In this document: positions 36,402-48,550 of the stretch, one piece after another
Layout of the letters: every line of letters starts with the position of its first letter
Position numbering within the stretch: the stretch's first letter is position 1
Assembly: GCF_900113865.1 (NCBI RefSeq)
Contig: NZ_FOQY01000023.1
Coordinates: 1 to 64,000 of the forward strand
Origin: Streptosporangium canum
Lineage (GTDB): Bacteria > Actinomycetota > Actinomycetes > Streptosporangiales > Streptosporangiaceae
Direction of reading: 5' to 3'
DNA: 64,000 bases
Notes under the pieces: model-generated
Database searches by the model: none
Told to the model about the DNA's origin: nothing
The model's input: only the letters and a program-made list of their open reading frames with translations
Position numbers and translations under genes: made by a program

Positions 36402-37001
36402 ATGAGCTCACCTCCGCGCGCTGAGGGCCTGCGCGAACGTAAGAAGGCCAAGACCCGGCGGACGATCCAGGAACACGCCCTGCGGTTGTTCGCCGAGCAG
36501 GGGTACGAGGCCACGACGGTCGAGCAGATCGCGGAGGCGGCGGAGATCTCACCCAGCACCTTCTTCCGCTACTTCCCCGTGAAGGAGGACGTCGTCCTCC
36601 AGGACGACTACGACCCCGCCCTGATGGCGATGCTGGCCGCGCAGCCGGCGGACCTGGAGCCGGTCCCGGCGCTGCGCGCCACCGCGCACGGAGCGTTCGA
36701 GCACTTCCCTCTGGACGAGGAGCGGCAGATCCTCGCCCGTACCCGGCTGCAGCTCAGCCATGCCGCCCTACGCGCCAGGGCGGTGGACAACATGATCAGC
36801 ACGATCGACATGCTCGCCGAGGGCATCGCCCGGCGCCGGGGGCTCGACGCCCCCGACGCGCTGAGCCGCACGACCGCCGGAGCCGTGGTGGGCGCGCTGC
36901 TCCCGGCCCTGTTCGGCTGGGCCCGGTCCGACGGCGCCAGACGGCTGGCCGACGTCATCGACGAGGCCCTGGGCCTGCTGGAGTCGGGCCTGCGCCCCTG
37001 A
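36402..37001 (+). CDS. TetR-family transcriptional regulator
   Basis: 199 residues. The N-terminal helix-turn-helix reads KTRRTIQEHALRLFAEQGYE, ATTVEQIAEAAEISPSTFFRYFPVKEDVV, matching the TetR consensus. The ligand domain contains LDEERQILARTRLQL and a C-terminal VVGALLPALFGWARSDGARR segment, like actinomycete TetR proteins next to oxidoreductases, although no obvious target gene is adjacent. ATG 36402 has no clear ribosome site and may be leaderless. A candidate operator lies upstream and a hairpin follows. Confidence 0.9.
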   Translation: MSSPPRAEGLRERKKAKTRRTIQEHALRLFAEQGYEATTVEQIAEAAEISPSTFFRYFPVKEDVVLQDDYDPALMAMLAAQPADLEPVPALRATAHGAFEHFPLDEERQILARTRLQLSHAALRARAVDNMISTIDMLAEGIARRRGLDAPDALSRTTAGAVVGALLPALFGWARSDGARRLADVIDEALGLLESGLRP

Positions 37002-37003
37002 GC

Positions 37004-37030
37004 GACGGGCCCCTCCGGCCGCGGCCCGTC
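37004..37030. terminator. Hairpin between convergent TetR and NlpC/P60 genes
   Basis: GACGGGCC (37004-37011) pairs with GGCCCGTC (37023-37030) across an 11-base loop, three bases after the TetR stop. It can serve both converging genes. Confidence 0.5.
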
Positions 37031-37120
37031 AGCGGACCCCGGGCTGATCCGTCAGCGGACCCCGGCCGCGACCCCCGGGCTGATCCGTCAGCGGACCCGG
37101 GCCGCGACCCCCGGGCTGAT
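37026..37120. repeat. 36-bp tandem repeat covering the 3' end of the NlpC/P60 gene
   Basis: GGGCTGATCCGTCAGCGGAC begins at 37041 and 37077, and a partial copy begins at 37113. The 36-bp unit includes the last codons (ISPGVAAxVR) and the stop codon of the NlpC/P60 gene, so the stop is duplicated behind itself. This is a scar of recent local tandem duplication. Confidence 0.75.
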
Positions 37121-38338
37121 CCGCACGGCGCCGGCGAAGTTGCGGGTGCTGACCGGGACGATCTTGACCACGTCTCCGGTCCTGGGGGCGTGCAGCATCT
37201 TGCCGTTGCCCCAGTAGATCGCCACGTGCGAGACGTAGCCGGGGTTGGTCGGGTCGTGCCGCCAGAACAGCAGGTCCCCCGGCTGGGCCTGGGAGAGCGG
37301 GATCTGCGGGCCTGAGACGAACTGCTGGTGCGTCACGCGGGGCACCTTGATGCCCGCCTGGGCGTAGGCCCACTGGACCAGGCCGGAGCAGTCGAAGGTG
37401 TCCGGCCCCTCCGCGCCCCACACGTAGGGACGGCCGAGCTTGCCGATCGCCGCGGTGAGGGCGGTCTTGATCTGGGGCGCGGTCATGAAGGCACCCGCCG
37501 ACCAGGTCGTCCGCCGGGGAACCGCCAGCACCGGGTTGATCGTGGCGACCTGGCTGCCCCGGGGGAGGATCCGCAGCAGGGCGCGGCGCAGCTTGGCCGA
37601 GTCGGCCTTCGGGGCGCTGACCACCAGCGCGTTGTTCTCCGGAATGCCCAGCGCACGCGCGGTCTGCCGGGAGACCACGGCGTCGATGCCCCCCATGCCC
37701 ATCGTCGCGTAGGCGCCCACGCGCAGGGACTGCCCGGCCGTGGTGACCGACCTGCCCAGCGACAGGCCGCCGTCGTTGCCGAGGACGAAGGAGACGGCGA
37801 CCTCGCCGGCGGAGACGTTGCGCCAGAGCCTGTCGGACCGCGCGGTCGGCTTGGGGGTGTAGGCGCGGAACGTCGAGGGGTTGACCCCCAGGGTCTGCAC
37901 CCGCTTGCCGTCCATGCCCACCTCCGCGGCGTCGGCGCGCTCCACCGCCCGCACCCCGGCGACCTGCGCGATCTTCGCCACCACGGCCGCGCGCAGCGGC
38001 TTGCCGGCGACGACGAAGAGGTTCGGCCGGTGGATGGAGGTCAGCGGGGCCACGGCGGGCGGAGGTGTCTGCGTGGGCTGGACCGCGGGCGCCCGCTCCT
38101 GGACGGGCTGCCTGGTGACGGACTGGCGCAGGGCGACCGTCTCCCGGGTCTGCTCCGGCAACTGGGTGACGACCACCACTGCCGTGGTCAGCGCGGCGAC
38201 GAGGACGAGCACGACGACGGGGACGGCCCGCCTGAGCAGGCGGGCACGGCGGGGACCGTAGCGGATGCGCGGGCGGTAGGCGAGGTCCTGCCGGGCCTCG
38301 TGGATCAGGCCGGAGACGCGTGTCCGCCGATCCAACAC
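37088..38338 (-). CDS. Membrane-anchored NlpC/P60 cell-wall peptidase
   Basis: 416 residues. Basic N-terminus, one transmembrane helix at about 36-58 (AVPVVVLVLVAALTTAVVVV), a Pro/Gln-rich linker, a middle domain of unknown type (IHRPNLFVVAGKPLRAAVVAK to about residue 280) and a C-terminal NlpC/P60 domain: catalytic Cys in DTFDCSGLVQWAYAQAG, His in YVSHVAIYWG and a third polar residue at MLHAPRTG. It cleaves peptidoglycan stem peptides outside the membrane. GTG 38338 follows AAGGGGA; the longer frame from 38470 has a poor start region. Confidence 0.9.
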   Translation of the reverse strand: MLDRRTRVSGLIHEARQDLAYRPRIRYGPRRARLLRRAVPVVVLVLVAALTTAVVVVTQLPEQTRETVALRQSVTRQPVQERAPAVQPTQTPPPAVAPLTSIHRPNLFVVAGKPLRAAVVAKIAQVAGVRAVERADAAEVGMDGKRVQTLGVNPSTFRAYTPKPTARSDRLWRNVSAGEVAVSFVLGNDGGLSLGRSVTTAGQSLRVGAYATMGMGGIDAVVSRQTARALGIPENNALVVSAPKADSAKLRRALLRILPRGSQVATINPVLAVPRRTTWSAGAFMTAPQIKTALTAAIGKLGRPYVWGAEGPDTFDCSGLVQWAYAQAGIKVPRVTHQQFVSGPQIPLSQAQPGDLLFWRHDPTNPGYVSHVAIYWGNGKMLHAPRTGDVVKIVPVSTRNFAGAVRISPGVAARVR

Positions 38339-38555
38339 GATGTGTCCCCTTCCCCCGTTGGGATCCAGCCCTAAGAGAGTGCCGTACACCGCGCCATGAT
38401 GCACGCGAACGCGCCAAAACGCTCTGTTATCTACGACACGGCCGCAAGCCGGACAACACGCCCCAGACACCCATCACCCGGTACGGCCCTCCGGGACATG
38501 TCCTCACATGTCTCCACACGCCCTGCATGTCGTCGCATGTCCTCAGGAACGCGGC
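38339..38555. other. Spacer with CATGTC repeats
   Basis: Between the NlpC/P60 start and the greA hairpin. 38498-38545 carries several CATGTC/ACATGTC copies, including GACATGTCCTCACATGTC, with no coding signal. It holds the NlpC/P60 promoter; the repeats could be operator sites. Confidence 0.4.
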
Positions 38556-38584
38556 GATCCGCCGGGACGGCATCCCGGCGGATC
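38556..38584 (-). terminator. Strong hairpin terminator of greA
   Basis: Perfect 12-bp stem GATCCGCCGGGA (38556-38567) / TCCCGGCGGATC (38573-38584) with a 5-base loop, 27 bases beyond the greA stop. No T-run follows. Confidence 0.75.
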
Positions 38585-38611
38585 AACTGGTGTCGGCTGG
38601 TTCGGACGAGG

Positions 38612-39112
38612 TCAGTTGCCGATGTAGGGCACGGCCTCAAGGATCTCGACCGTGTTGGAGCGGCCGTTCGGCATCGTGTAGGTGGCCTTCTCCCCGATCT
38701 TCTTGCCGTTGATCGCCGAGCCCAGCGGCGACTTGGGCGAGTAGACGTCGATCGGGGCGCCGCTCTCCTCACGGGAGGCCAGCAGGAAGGCGACCTCTTC
38801 GTCGTCGCCCTCGAAGCGGACGGTGACGGTCATGCCGGGACCGACCACGCCCTCGGTGCGCGGCGCCTCCCCCACCCTGGCACTGTCGATGATCTGGCGG
38901 AGATGGAAGATGCGCGCCTCCATCTTGCCCTGCTCGTCCTTGGCGGCGTGGTAGCCGCCGTTCTCCTTCAGGTCGCCCTCTTCGCGGGCGGCTTCGATCT
39001 TCTTCGCGATATCGACGCGCCCGGGCCCCGAGAGGTATTCGAACTCCGCCTTCAGGCGGTCGTACGCCTCCTGAGTGAGCCAGGTGACGCTCTCGTTGTG
39101 GGAGTCGGCCAC
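38612..39112 (-). CDS. greA: Transcription elongation factor GreA
   Basis: Rescues backtracked RNA polymerase by stimulating transcript cleavage in the secondary channel. 166 residues: an N-terminal coiled coil with LKAEFEYLSGPGRVDIAKKI, the acidic tip AREEGDLKENGGYHAAKDEQ, then a C-terminal FKBP-like domain (PKSPLGSAINGKKIGEKATY). GTG at 39112 is preceded by AAGGAG; an ATG five codons further upstream would leave that site inside the frame. Followed by a strong hairpin. Confidence 0.96.
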   Translation of the reverse strand: MADSHNESVTWLTQEAYDRLKAEFEYLSGPGRVDIAKKIEAAREEGDLKENGGYHAAKDEQGKMEARIFHLRQIIDSARVGEAPRTEGVVGPGMTVTVRFEGDDEEVAFLLASREESGAPIDVYSPKSPLGSAINGKKIGEKATYTMPNGRSNTVEILEAVPYIGN

Positions 39113-39161
39113 GGGTTCTCCTTGCATCCTCTATGGGGGCTTCGTACTTGGGTAGCTGTCG

Positions 39162-39174
39162 TTCGAATTTCGAA
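39162..39174. promoter_or_regulatory. TTCGAA-centred palindrome upstream of greA
   Basis: TTCGAATTTCGAA, two TTCGAA copies around a single T, lies 49 bases upstream of the greA start in an AT-rich promoter region. Regulator unknown. Confidence 0.35.
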
Positions 39175-39217
39175 AGGCTAACAAGTTAACCGCCCGAACG
39201 CTTCCCCAAATATCTCA

Positions 39218-39646
39218 CTATACGAGATAGCAGTAGTGGACGGCGCCGGAAGTGGCCTGGGCACTGGTCTCTAGCCGCTCAGTAAGCCGGACATATCCCT
39301 CACCAGCCGGAATACTGACCTCACGGCTCCCGACTTCAACGTGAGCCACATCCATGGCCCGCAGCCGGCAGAGGGCCGCGCGATCGGATGGCTTGACCAC
39401 TTCGAAGGTGATCTGAATAGAATCGCCGCGGCTGGCGTCGAAAGCGATGACCTGGTCGATGACCTCGGTGTTGCCCTTGGACGCCCACATCACGTAACCC
39501 CAGCCGCCCGCACACACCGCGCACAGGATCGCGATCACGACGTGTACGACGAAGCGACCCCTGCGCTCCGGACGGTCCGGGAAGTCGCCCGGGGTACCGA
39601 GAATCGGACCGGTCTGCCGGCCCTCCTCGGCCTCGCTGGTGGCCAT
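39218..39646 (-). CDS. DUF4307 membrane protein
   Basis: 142 residues. Cytoplasmic N-terminus, one transmembrane helix at about 32-52 (FVVHVVIAILCAVCAGGWGYVMW), then an extracytoplasmic beta-rich domain (VIAFDASRGDSIQITFEVVK, ALCRLRAMDVAHVEVGSREV) ending in a paired Cys. DUF4307 proteins are conserved in actinobacteria beside mca and greA, as here; function unknown. ATG 39646 follows GGGAGATTCC. Divergent from mca. Confidence 0.85.
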   Translation of the reverse strand: MATSEAEEGRQTGPILGTPGDFPDRPERRGRFVVHVVIAILCAVCAGGWGYVMWASKGNTEVIDQVIAFDASRGDSIQITFEVVKPSDRAALCRLRAMDVAHVEVGSREVSIPAGEGYVRLTERLETSAQATSGAVHYCYLV

Positions 39647-39876
39647 GACGGAATCTCCCTGCACTACCTCGGCGTTATCCGAGACAATTGTCCCTCGCGG
39701 GGGCCTCGCCCTCGCGACCGCCATAAGAGAAACTAACCTCTCCCTAGAGTGACCCAGGCCAACCTAGGGAGCGGCGCGGCATCGGAACGAGCAGGGTGGA
39801 CGGGTACGGCGGAGCCGGCCGGGCCCCAGACGAGCGAAGATCTGAGCGCGACCTATCAAGAGGAGACATCGAGCCC

Positions 39877-40761
39877 GTGAGTGCACCGCTGAGGCTGATG
39901 GCCGTTCACGCGCACCCTGACGACGAGTCGAGCAAGGGCGCCGCCACGATGGCGCGCTACGTCACGGAAGGCGTGGAGGTGCTGGTCTGCACCCTCACGG
40001 GTGGGGAACGCGGCTCGATCCTGAACCCCAAGATGGACCGTCCCGAGATCCTTGAGAACATCGGCGAGGTGCGGCGCCTGGAGATGGAGCGCGCGCGGGA
40101 GATCCTCGGCGTGCGGCAGCGTTTCATGGGGTTCGTCGACTCGGGCCTGCCGGACGACGAGAGCGAGCCGCTGCCCGAGGGCTGCTTCGCCCTGCAGCCG
40201 ATCGAGGTCGCCTCGGCGCCGCTGGTCGCCGCCGTGCGCGAGTTCAGGCCGCACGTCATCCTCACCTACGACGACGACGGCGGCTACCCGCACCCGGACC
40301 ACATCATGACCAACCGCGTCTCGGTAGAGGCCTTCGAGGCCGCGGGCGACCCCGACCGCTACCCCGAGGCCGGGGAGCCCTGGCAGCCGCTCAAGCTCTA
40401 CTACCAGATGGGCTTCACCAAGGAGCGGTTCGAGGCGCTGCACGAGGCGATGAACGCCCGCGACATGGGCTCCCCCTACGCCGACTGGATCTCCCGCTGG
40501 GAGGACCGCCCGCAGAAGTGGCCGGTCACCACCCGCATCCCCTGCGGCGACTACTTCGAGGTCCGCGACGAGGCGCTGCTCGCCCACGCCACCCAGGTCG
40601 ACCCCGACGGTTTCTGGTTCGTCTGCCCGCGTGACCTGCAGCGAGAGATCTGGCCGACCGAGGACTACCACCTGGCCCGTTCCCTCGTGGACACCGAGCT
40701 TCCCGAGGACGACCTGTTCACCGGCATCCACGCCGAAGAGGTGTCGCCCGCCTGCCACTGA
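39877..40761 (+). CDS. mca: Mycothiol S-conjugate amidase Mca
   Basis: Zinc amidase that cleaves mycothiol conjugates of toxins and electrophiles, releasing a mercapturic acid for export. 294 residues of the LmbE/PIG-L fold: zinc motif HAHPDDES (His13, Asp16) and HPDH (His142), plus GGERGSILNPKMDRPEI, RRLEMERAREILGVRQ and LKLYYQMGFTKERFEALHEAM, specific for Mca over MshB. GTG 39877 follows AGGAG. A small membrane-protein gene starts 34 bases after the stop. Confidence 0.95.
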   Translation: MSAPLRLMAVHAHPDDESSKGAATMARYVTEGVEVLVCTLTGGERGSILNPKMDRPEILENIGEVRRLEMERAREILGVRQRFMGFVDSGLPDDESEPLPEGCFALQPIEVASAPLVAAVREFRPHVILTYDDDGGYPHPDHIMTNRVSVEAFEAAGDPDRYPEAGEPWQPLKLYYQMGFTKERFEALHEAMNARDMGSPYADWISRWEDRPQKWPVTTRIPCGDYFEVRDEALLAHATQVDPDGFWFVCPRDLQREIWPTEDYHLARSLVDTELPEDDLFTGIHAEEVSPACH

Positions 40762-40795
40762 CACGACCACGGGGGGGCGGTGGCAGACTTGAGGT

Positions 40796-40975
40796 GTGAT
40801 TGCACTCGACACCTTCGCCAAAAGTGACGTCAGCCCGGGTCTCGTGGGATTCCTCGTCGTCGCGGCGCTGGGGTTCGCGCTGTTCCTGCTCGTCAAGTCG
40901 ATGAAGAAGCAGATCTCCAGGATCGAGGTCCCGTCAGAGGCCGAGCTGAGGAACAAGCAGAACCCGACCGCCTGA
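40796..40975 (+). CDS. Small membrane protein downstream of mca
   Basis: 59 residues, starting VIALDTFAKSDVSPGLVG at a GTG just after a GAGG. One transmembrane helix lies at about 15-34 (GLVGFLVVAALGFALFLLVK), followed by a basic then acidic cytoplasmic tail (SMKKQISRIEVPSEAELRNK). A similar tiny membrane protein commonly follows mca in actinomycetes. Function unknown. The short spacing suggests cotranscription with mca. Confidence 0.75.
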   Translation: MIALDTFAKSDVSPGLVGFLVVAALGFALFLLVKSMKKQISRIEVPSEAELRNKQNPTA

Positions 40976-41092
40976 CCGGACCCGCCCCTCCCCCGGCGTC
41001 ACCCGAGGTCCGGCGGGGCCTTCGGCGCATCCCGGCCCAGCCGGGCCCCAGCCCGCCCCTCCGCAGACCCCCGGCCCCCCTCCGCGGGCTCC

Positions 41093-42238
41093 TCAGCCCG
41101 CCGACCAGGCGCGTTCCAGCGCCTTGGGCAGGCCCCAGCGGCCCAGCGGGGTGAGCACCTCGGTCTTGTCCACGATGCCCAGGCAGGCCCAGAGCGGCGT
41201 GACCGAGCCGAACAGCGTCTCGGCCGCCTCCAGGTCCTCCGGCTCGTCCATCTGGACGTCGATGTCCTCGGACTCGGCGATCAGCCGGGCGATCCGCTCG
41301 GGCGAGGCCAGCACCCCCGGACCCCGCCTCGCCAGCGCGGCCACCACGGCCAGCCAGTCGGCGTGGTGGATCGCGCACAGCGCGGCCAGCACCGAGTCCT
41401 CGTGGCTGAGCTCGCCCTCCAGGTCGGAGAGACCCTCGGGCGTGTCGTCGTCCTCGGGCAGGTCCGAGATCGGTCCGGCGATCCCCGCCGTGACGGTCAG
41501 CCAGAGCTCCTCGTCGTCGGCGGGCAGCGGCTCCCCGTCGTAACCGGCACACGCCCGCAGCACGTTGCCCGGGTAGCCCGGGTCGGCCAGCACCTCACGC
41601 AGCCGGGCGCACGCGGCCCGCAGGTCCCCGGCGGGCCGCTCGGGCTCGGGCAGCTCGGCCAGGATGCGCCGCAGCTCGCTGAGCGCGAAGGCCTCCTCCT
41701 CGTCCCAGGCCGCGAACAGCTCCTCGTCCTGCTCGTCGCTGACCGCGACCCCGGGCACCCGCCCGTCGGGCAGCGGGCTGTTGAGCCAGCGCTCCTGCAG
41801 GTCCTCGTAGACCTCTCTGGCCCCCTCGTCCCCCAGCGCGAGCGCGTCCGGGTCGACCTCTCCGGCGGTCACCCGCCCCTCCAGGTAGGAGACCAGGCCG
41901 CGGAACATCTCCTCGGCGACCGGTCCCCGCTCGTCCTCCTCGGGCCAGACGAAGAAGCTGCGGGTGAGCAGGAGCGGCTCGGTCCCGGTGGACTCCAGCC
42001 ACCGCTGCACGTCTCCCACGGTCGCGCCACCGGACTCGATCGCCCGCAGCGTCGTCTTGGCGGACTCCCAGAAGGGCAGGGACAGCGGGTTGCCCGCTGC
42101 CATCAGCTCCCGGCGCAGGTCGGGGAGGGCCACCAGGGCCACCCCCGACGGCACCGCGAGCAGGGCGAGGGCCACATCGCGGCGGGTCAGCTCGGCGGCT
42201 GCCCGTCCGGCGTGCACACAGACGAAGTCGAGATCCAC
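41093..42238 (-). CDS. Acidic hypothetical protein
   Basis: 381 residues, strongly acidic, no signal peptide or membrane helix. Begins VDLDFVCVHAGRAAAELTRR and contains PFWESAKTTLRAIESGG, WLNSPLPDGRVPGVAVSDEQ and a C-terminal FGSVTPLWACLGIVDKTEVL, TPLGRWGLPKALERAW. Helix-rich, possibly repeat-like; the C-terminal part resembles winged-helix-type segments seen in unannotated actinomycete proteins. No function can be assigned. GTG 42238 is the start matching the compact N-terminus. Confidence 0.7.
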   Translation of the reverse strand: MDLDFVCVHAGRAAAELTRRDVALALLAVPSGVALVALPDLRRELMAAGNPLSLPFWESAKTTLRAIESGGATVGDVQRWLESTGTEPLLLTRSFFVWPEEDERGPVAEEMFRGLVSYLEGRVTAGEVDPDALALGDEGAREVYEDLQERWLNSPLPDGRVPGVAVSDEQDEELFAAWDEEEAFALSELRRILAELPEPERPAGDLRAACARLREVLADPGYPGNVLRACAGYDGEPLPADDEELWLTVTAGIAGPISDLPEDDDTPEGLSDLEGELSHEDSVLAALCAIHHADWLAVVAALARRGPGVLASPERIARLIAESEDIDVQMDEPEDLEAAETLFGSVTPLWACLGIVDKTEVLTPLGRWGLPKALERAWSAG

Positions 42239-42434
42239 GCCCAGTGAGCCTACGCCCGAAGCCGCATGAGCACATCTCCCGCCTCGCGGACGCCGCCCCT
42301 GTCCGGCACGGATCACGAGGAACACGACACGGAACCAGGAGGCGGTACCCCCGTCGCCCGGGGCCGACCAGACCGTAGGCCGCCGGCGCACGCTCGCAGT
42401 CCCGCTCCTCCGCCGGACTACTGTGGGGAGGACC

Positions 42435-42459
42435 GTGCGACGCGCGGAGCGCGTCGCAC
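42435..42459 (+). promoter_or_regulatory. Perfect hairpin in the leader of the DUF255 gene
   Basis: GTGCGACGCGC (42435-42445) / GCGCGTCGCAC (42449-42459), an 11-bp perfect inverted repeat with a 3-base GGA loop, ends 27 bases before the start codon and just upstream of the ribosome site. It could be an operator or a stable mRNA leader hairpin. The rest of 42239-42486 shows no gene. Confidence 0.55.
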
Positions 42460-42486
42460 GCGCGAGGCGAACGTACGGGGAGGATC

Positions 42487-44532
<2,046 letters not shown>

Positions 44533-44542
44533 GAGTCGCCGG

Positions 44543-46729
44543 CTAGCGGCCCGGCGGTCGCTGGGAGAACTCTTCCGGAGGCCGGGTCTGATCGCGGGGA
44601 CCGGTGCCCGTGTCGTCGCCCATCCCGTCGCCCGTGCCGGTCCCGTCGCCCGGGTTGTCACCCGGGTTGTCGCCCGTGCCGTCACCGGTCCCGTCTCCCG
44701 TGCCGTCCGGGGACGGGGTCGGGTCGGGGACCTCGCCGGTCGTCCCGTCGGGGAGCGGGGTGGGCGAGAGGTCCTGACGGTCGCCGTCGCCGTAGTCGCC
44801 GTAGTCGTCGTCGGAGCGGTAGCCGTTGTCGTAGTAGGTGGAGTAGCCGTAGTTGGACGGCTCGGCGAACTCCTTGACCGGCTTGCCGGACATCGCCTCG
44901 GTCATGAAGGCACGCCAGATCTGCGCCGGGTAGGTCCCGCCGTACTGGGCGCTGCCGTTGACGACCACCGGCTTGTTGTCGTCGCGGAACATGTCCACCG
45001 CGACCGCCATCTGCGGGGTGAACCCGGCGAACCACACGGCCGCCGACTTGTCGGTGGTGCCGGTCTTGCCGGCCACCGGCCGGTCGTAGAGGCGGGCGGC
45101 CGAACCGGTGCCCGCCTCGACGACCTGGGTCATCGCGTAGGTGGCGTCGATGGCGGTCTGCTCGGTGAAGGCCCGCTCGCCCTTGACCTTGACCTTCGTG
45201 GTCCGGCCCTTGGCGTCGGTGACCGAGCGGATCACGTGGGCGTCGCGGTGGACGCCTCCGGCGGCGAACGCGGCGAAGCCGGAGGCGTTCTGCACGGCGC
45301 TCACCGACGCCACGCCCAGCGGCAGCGTGGCGGCGGACCGGTGCGGGGCGAGCTGGTCGGCGGGGATGCCGACCCCCTCGGCGACGTTGACCACCTTGCC
45401 GAGGCCGACCTTCTGCCCGAGGTCGACGAACGCGGTGTTCACCGAGCTCTGGGTCGCCTTGACCAGGTTGATCTCACCGTAGGAGTAGCCCCCCGAGTTG
45501 GGGATCCCCTTGTCGTCCGAGGCGACGTGCAGGGGCGAGTTGCCGTCCACCCGGGTGTCGAGGCCGAAGCCGTTGTTCAGTGCGGCGGCCAGCGTGTAGG
45601 CCTTGAAGGTGGAGCCGGCCTGCACCTTGGCCGAGAAGGAGTTGTCGAACTTGTTGGCCTCGTAGCTGGGGCCGCCGTAGAAGGCGACGACCTCCCCGGT
45701 GGCGGGGGCCACGGCGGCCAGGCCGGTGCGGACCTTCTTCGACGTGCCCTCGGGCAGGACCGAGGTGACGGCCCGCTGCGCGGCGGCCATCAGCCCCTTG
45801 TCGAAGGTGGAGACGATCTTCAGGCCGCCCTGGTTGACGGCCTCGTCGGTGTAGCCCATGCGCTTGAGCTCGGCCGCCACCTGGTCGAGCATGTAGCCCT
45901 CCTGGCCCTTGGGCGCGAAGATCGCCCTGGGCTTCTTGAGGGTGGGGAACGTGGTCGCGGCGGCCTGCTCGGAGGTCAGGGCCCCGGTCTGCACCATGCC
46001 GTCGAGCACCGACTGCCAGCGGGCCCTGGCCGCCTCCAGGTCGGCGCCCCGGGGGTCGGCGAACCGGGACGGCTGCTGGATCACCGCGGCGAGGTAGGCG
46101 CCCTCGGCGACGGTCAGCTTGCCGACGTCCTTGCGGAAGTAGGCGTCGGCCGCCGCCTGGATCCCGTCGGCGCCCCGGCCGAAGTAGATCGTGTTGAGGT
46201 ACTGCTCCAGCACCCAGTCCTTGGACTTCGACTGGTCCACCTTCAAGGAGATCATGACCTCCTTGAGCTTGCGGACGACGGAGCGTTCCTGGCTGAGGCC
46301 GCTGTAGTAGTTGCGGACCATCTGCTGGGTGATCGTGGATCCGCCCTGGAGCTGCTGGCCGGTGACCGTGGACCACATGGCGCGGAAGGTGCCCTTGAGG
46401 GAGACGCCCTTGTCCTCGTAGAAGGAGCGGTTCTCGGCCGCGATGACCGCGTTCCTGACGCTCTGCGGGATCTGCGCCAGGGCCACGCTCCTGCGGTTCA
46501 CCCCCTGCTTGGCCAGCACGGTCTTGCCGTCCCGGTAGTAGATCACCGAACCCTGCGCGGTGGCCCTGGGCTGGGTGCTGTCAGGGATCGGCGTCATGAG
46601 CCACGCCACCCCGAGGAAGCCGATCACCGAGACCGCGGCGACGCCGAAGACGATGAGCGTGATCCGCAGGAGTCTTCTCCTGGGTTTGCCCTTCTCTCCG
46701 CCCTTCAGCACGCCCGAACCCCCATCCAC
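44543..46729 (-). CDS. Bifunctional class A penicillin-binding protein
   Basis: Polymerises and cross-links peptidoglycan. Up to 728 residues: cytoplasmic basic tail, transmembrane helix at about 21-45, GT51 domain (Glu99 in AAENRSFYEDKG, GGSTITQQMVRNYY, EQYLNTIYFG), transpeptidase with AGSTFKAYT (SxxK near 370), SVNTAFV (SxN) and AGKTGTTDKSAAVW (KTG near 553). The C-terminus is a Gly/Asp/Thr-rich tail built of GDGTGD-like repeats. GTG 46729 is the longest start; a GTG six codons later is possible. No PASTA domains. Confidence 0.95.
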   Translation of the reverse strand: MDGGSGVLKGGEKGKPRRRLLRITLIVFGVAAVSVIGFLGVAWLMTPIPDSTQPRATAQGSVIYYRDGKTVLAKQGVNRRSVALAQIPQSVRNAVIAAENRSFYEDKGVSLKGTFRAMWSTVTGQQLQGGSTITQQMVRNYYSGLSQERSVVRKLKEVMISLKVDQSKSKDWVLEQYLNTIYFGRGADGIQAAADAYFRKDVGKLTVAEGAYLAAVIQQPSRFADPRGADLEAARARWQSVLDGMVQTGALTSEQAAATTFPTLKKPRAIFAPKGQEGYMLDQVAAELKRMGYTDEAVNQGGLKIVSTFDKGLMAAAQRAVTSVLPEGTSKKVRTGLAAVAPATGEVVAFYGGPSYEANKFDNSFSAKVQAGSTFKAYTLAAALNNGFGLDTRVDGNSPLHVASDDKGIPNSGGYSYGEINLVKATQSSVNTAFVDLGQKVGLGKVVNVAEGVGIPADQLAPHRSAATLPLGVASVSAVQNASGFAAFAAGGVHRDAHVIRSVTDAKGRTTKVKVKGERAFTEQTAIDATYAMTQVVEAGTGSAARLYDRPVAGKTGTTDKSAAVWFAGFTPQMAVAVDMFRDDNKPVVVNGSAQYGGTYPAQIWRAFMTEAMSGKPVKEFAEPSNYGYSTYYDNGYRSDDDYGDYGDGDRQDLSPTPLPDGTTGEVPDPTPSPDGTGDGTGDGTGDNPGDNPGDGTGTGDGMGDDTGTGPRDQTRPPEEFSQRPPGR

Positions 46730-46813
46730 TCCGCATTCACCCCCCGTGAGCAGTGCGGACCGTAAGGGTAAACGATGGATAACGGTGTCTGAACCCCGCT
46801 TGGGATAGTACGG

Positions 46814-47293
46814 CTAGCTCTTCCCCTGGCGCGGTACATCGGCCACCAAAGGAAGGACCCGGTATGGCACGGGGGTGTCCAGCGCGATCACCGATGACGT
46901 CCGCACCACACCGTGAACGTCAACGATCAGGTCAATGACCCTCTGCAGATCGGCATTGCTGCGCGCCACGACCCGGCAGTGCATGTCGTCGCCTCCGGTG
47001 ATCGTGTGCACCTCCAGGACCTGGGGGATCCCGGCGAGCTGGTCGGCGACCGGATCGTGCCCGCTGACCTGCCGGATCTGCAGGGTGACGAACGCGGTCA
47101 CGTCGTATCCGAGCGCGGCGGGGTCGATGTCGGGACCGTAGCCGGTGATCACCCCTCTGGCGGCCAGCCGGTCGAGGCGGGCCTGCACGGTCCCTCTGGC
47201 CACACCGAGCCTCCGGGAGCACTCCAGCACGCCGAGTTTGGGCTCGGCCGCCAGCAGGGCGATGAGCCGGGCGTCGAGTTGATCAATCGTCAT
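46814..47293 (-). CDS. Lrp/AsnC-family transcriptional regulator
   Basis: 159 residues. An N-terminal winged helix (DQLDARLIALLAAEPKLGVL, RRLGVARGTVQARLDRLAARGVITGY) and a C-terminal RAM/AsnC ligand domain (VLEVHTITGGDDMHCRVVAR) that usually binds amino acids. ATG 47293 gives the compact family start; a longer frame from 47344 is less likely. It is divergent from hppD, so it probably controls tyrosine/homogentisate catabolism in response to an aromatic amino acid, as HpdR-like proteins do. Confidence 0.9.
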   Translation of the reverse strand: MTIDQLDARLIALLAAEPKLGVLECSRRLGVARGTVQARLDRLAARGVITGYGPDIDPAALGYDVTAFVTLQIRQVSGHDPVADQLAGIPQVLEVHTITGGDDMHCRVVARSNADLQRVIDLIVDVHGVVRTSSVIALDTPVPYRVLPLVADVPRQGKS

Positions 47294-48505
<1,212 letters not shown>

Positions 48506-48550
48506 CAGCTCTTGGCTTTGCGCGGGTGAGTCCCTGGTGATCAAAAGCTC

